Positions 63,677-64,000 of a DNA stretch of 64,000 bases are shown here, one piece after another (within the stretch, counting starts at the first letter, position 1; each line of letters begins with the position of its first letter). The notes under the pieces are model-generated. The model had not been told where the DNA came from. It saw nothing but the letters and a program-made list of their open reading frames with translations, and made no database searches. The stretch spans positions 1 to 64,000 of the forward strand of contig CAIKMS010000033.1 of the NCBI GenBank assembly GCA_903828595.1. The letters run 5' to 3'. The DNA is from an uncultured Pseudomonadota bacterium. GTDB taxonomy: Bacteria; Pseudomonadota; Gammaproteobacteria; Steroidobacterales; Steroidobacteraceae. The position numbers and the translations under genes are program-made.

Positions 63677-64000
63677 TCATCTTTGGGCGAGTACCGAAGA
63701 GAAGACATCGAGGAAATGATCGGCATGCTCACGGGTGAACACCAAGGGTGGACGAATTTTTAAAACGTTCGCCATCGGCCCCGCGGCACTAATTAACACT
63801 CTCTTCTCGCGCATTGCATTGACGATACGCGTGGTCTGACTCGTTGCCGGTACTTTGGTTTGCCGGTCCATAACCAGTTCCACACCGATAAAAAGCCCGG
63901 CACCGCGCACATCACCAATCACCTCGTAGTGATCTGCCAGAGCAGACAGTCGGCTACGCAAATACTGCCCCACATCACGGGCATTTTCCTGAAGCTTTTG
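63677..64000 (-). CDS. Class III aminotransferase, C-terminal part (runs off window)
   Basis: The reverse strand is open from 64000 to the stop at 63677. It encodes the C-terminal domain of a PLP-dependent class III (omega) aminotransferase: LQENARDVGQYL, then VIGDVRGAGLFIGVELV, and finally LKIRPPLVFTREHAD, which are the closing motifs of 4-aminobutyrate and ornithine-type aminotransferases. The PLP-binding Lys and the first domain lie outside the window, so the substrate cannot be guessed. Confidence 0.88.
   Translation of the reverse strand, partial: QKLQENARDVGQYLRSRLSALADHYEVIGDVRGAGLFIGVELVMDRQTKVPATSQTTRIVNAMREKRVLISAAGPMANVLKIRPPLVFTREHADHFLDVFSSVLAQR

Overview
The window looks like chromosomal DNA of a free-living, Gram-negative heterotroph, most likely a gammaproteobacterium near the Xanthomonadales or Steroidobacter-type lineages. 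That placement is inferred from gene content: an acnD/prpF-type methylcitrate locus, a NodT-EmrA-EmrB efflux operon, yqjD-yqjE-yqjK, a Caulobacter/Xanthomonas-type TonB receptor, fused indolepyruvate oxidoreductase and secreted GH36 enzymes. Base composition is moderately GC-rich, with two clearly AT-rich patches (about 240-440 and 21960-22090). I see no rRNA, tRNA, CRISPR array or prophage.

Layout. 1-1250: a scar with the first codons of an IS3-family transposase, an AT-rich membrane ORF that ends exactly at the presumed IS end, and an amidohydrolase cut off in mid-domain. 1471-3014: a zinc-ribbon-like protein and a ferric-reductase-like membrane protein fused to a tetraheme cytochrome. 3340-9224: propionate breakdown by the 2-methylcitrate cycle (prpB, prpC, acnD, prpF), then a YghU-type GST and an amidase. 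11886-16036: tripartite efflux operon. 16204-18354: TlpA thioredoxin, outer-membrane barrel and DUF2946 protein, a probable copper or redox group. 18733-27305: HU, J-domain protein, PBP7, HDOD protein, YbdL-like aminotransferase and a large sedolisin lipoprotein with Ig-like repeats.

27704-30124 holds a bufferin-type RiPP cluster: DoxX facing a bufA-bufB-bufC operon (small Cys-rich precursor, DUF692/MNIO enzyme, DUF2063 partner). 30639-32694 is a tight three-gene operon of a three-His-box desaturase or hydroxylase, a xylose-isomerase-like TIM barrel and a 54-residue rubredoxin, which may be a self-contained membrane oxidase system. 33304-34289 is yqjD-yqjE-yqjK.

34404-48204 is a sugar-utilisation region. 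It has a Tat-exported GH36 enzyme, a secreted amidohydrolase, a DeoR/AgaR repressor with a candidate operator, an EamA permease, AgaZ/GatZ, AgaS, a BadF/NagK-type kinase, a large TonB-dependent receptor and an NdvA-like ABC exporter. It resembles an N-acetylgalactosamine pathway but lacks a visible deacetylase and aldolase. A second GH36-like enzyme lies at 61640-63637.

48209-59883 carries a GST, a fused indolepyruvate:ferredoxin oxidoreductase, a 2-oxoglutarate/Fe(II) oxygenase, an aldo-keto reductase fused to a RidA domain, and a complete Liv-type ABC importer with its binding protein divergent. The right edge has an SGNH-like hydrolase, an exported peroxiredoxin, and the C-terminus of a class III aminotransferase running off the window.
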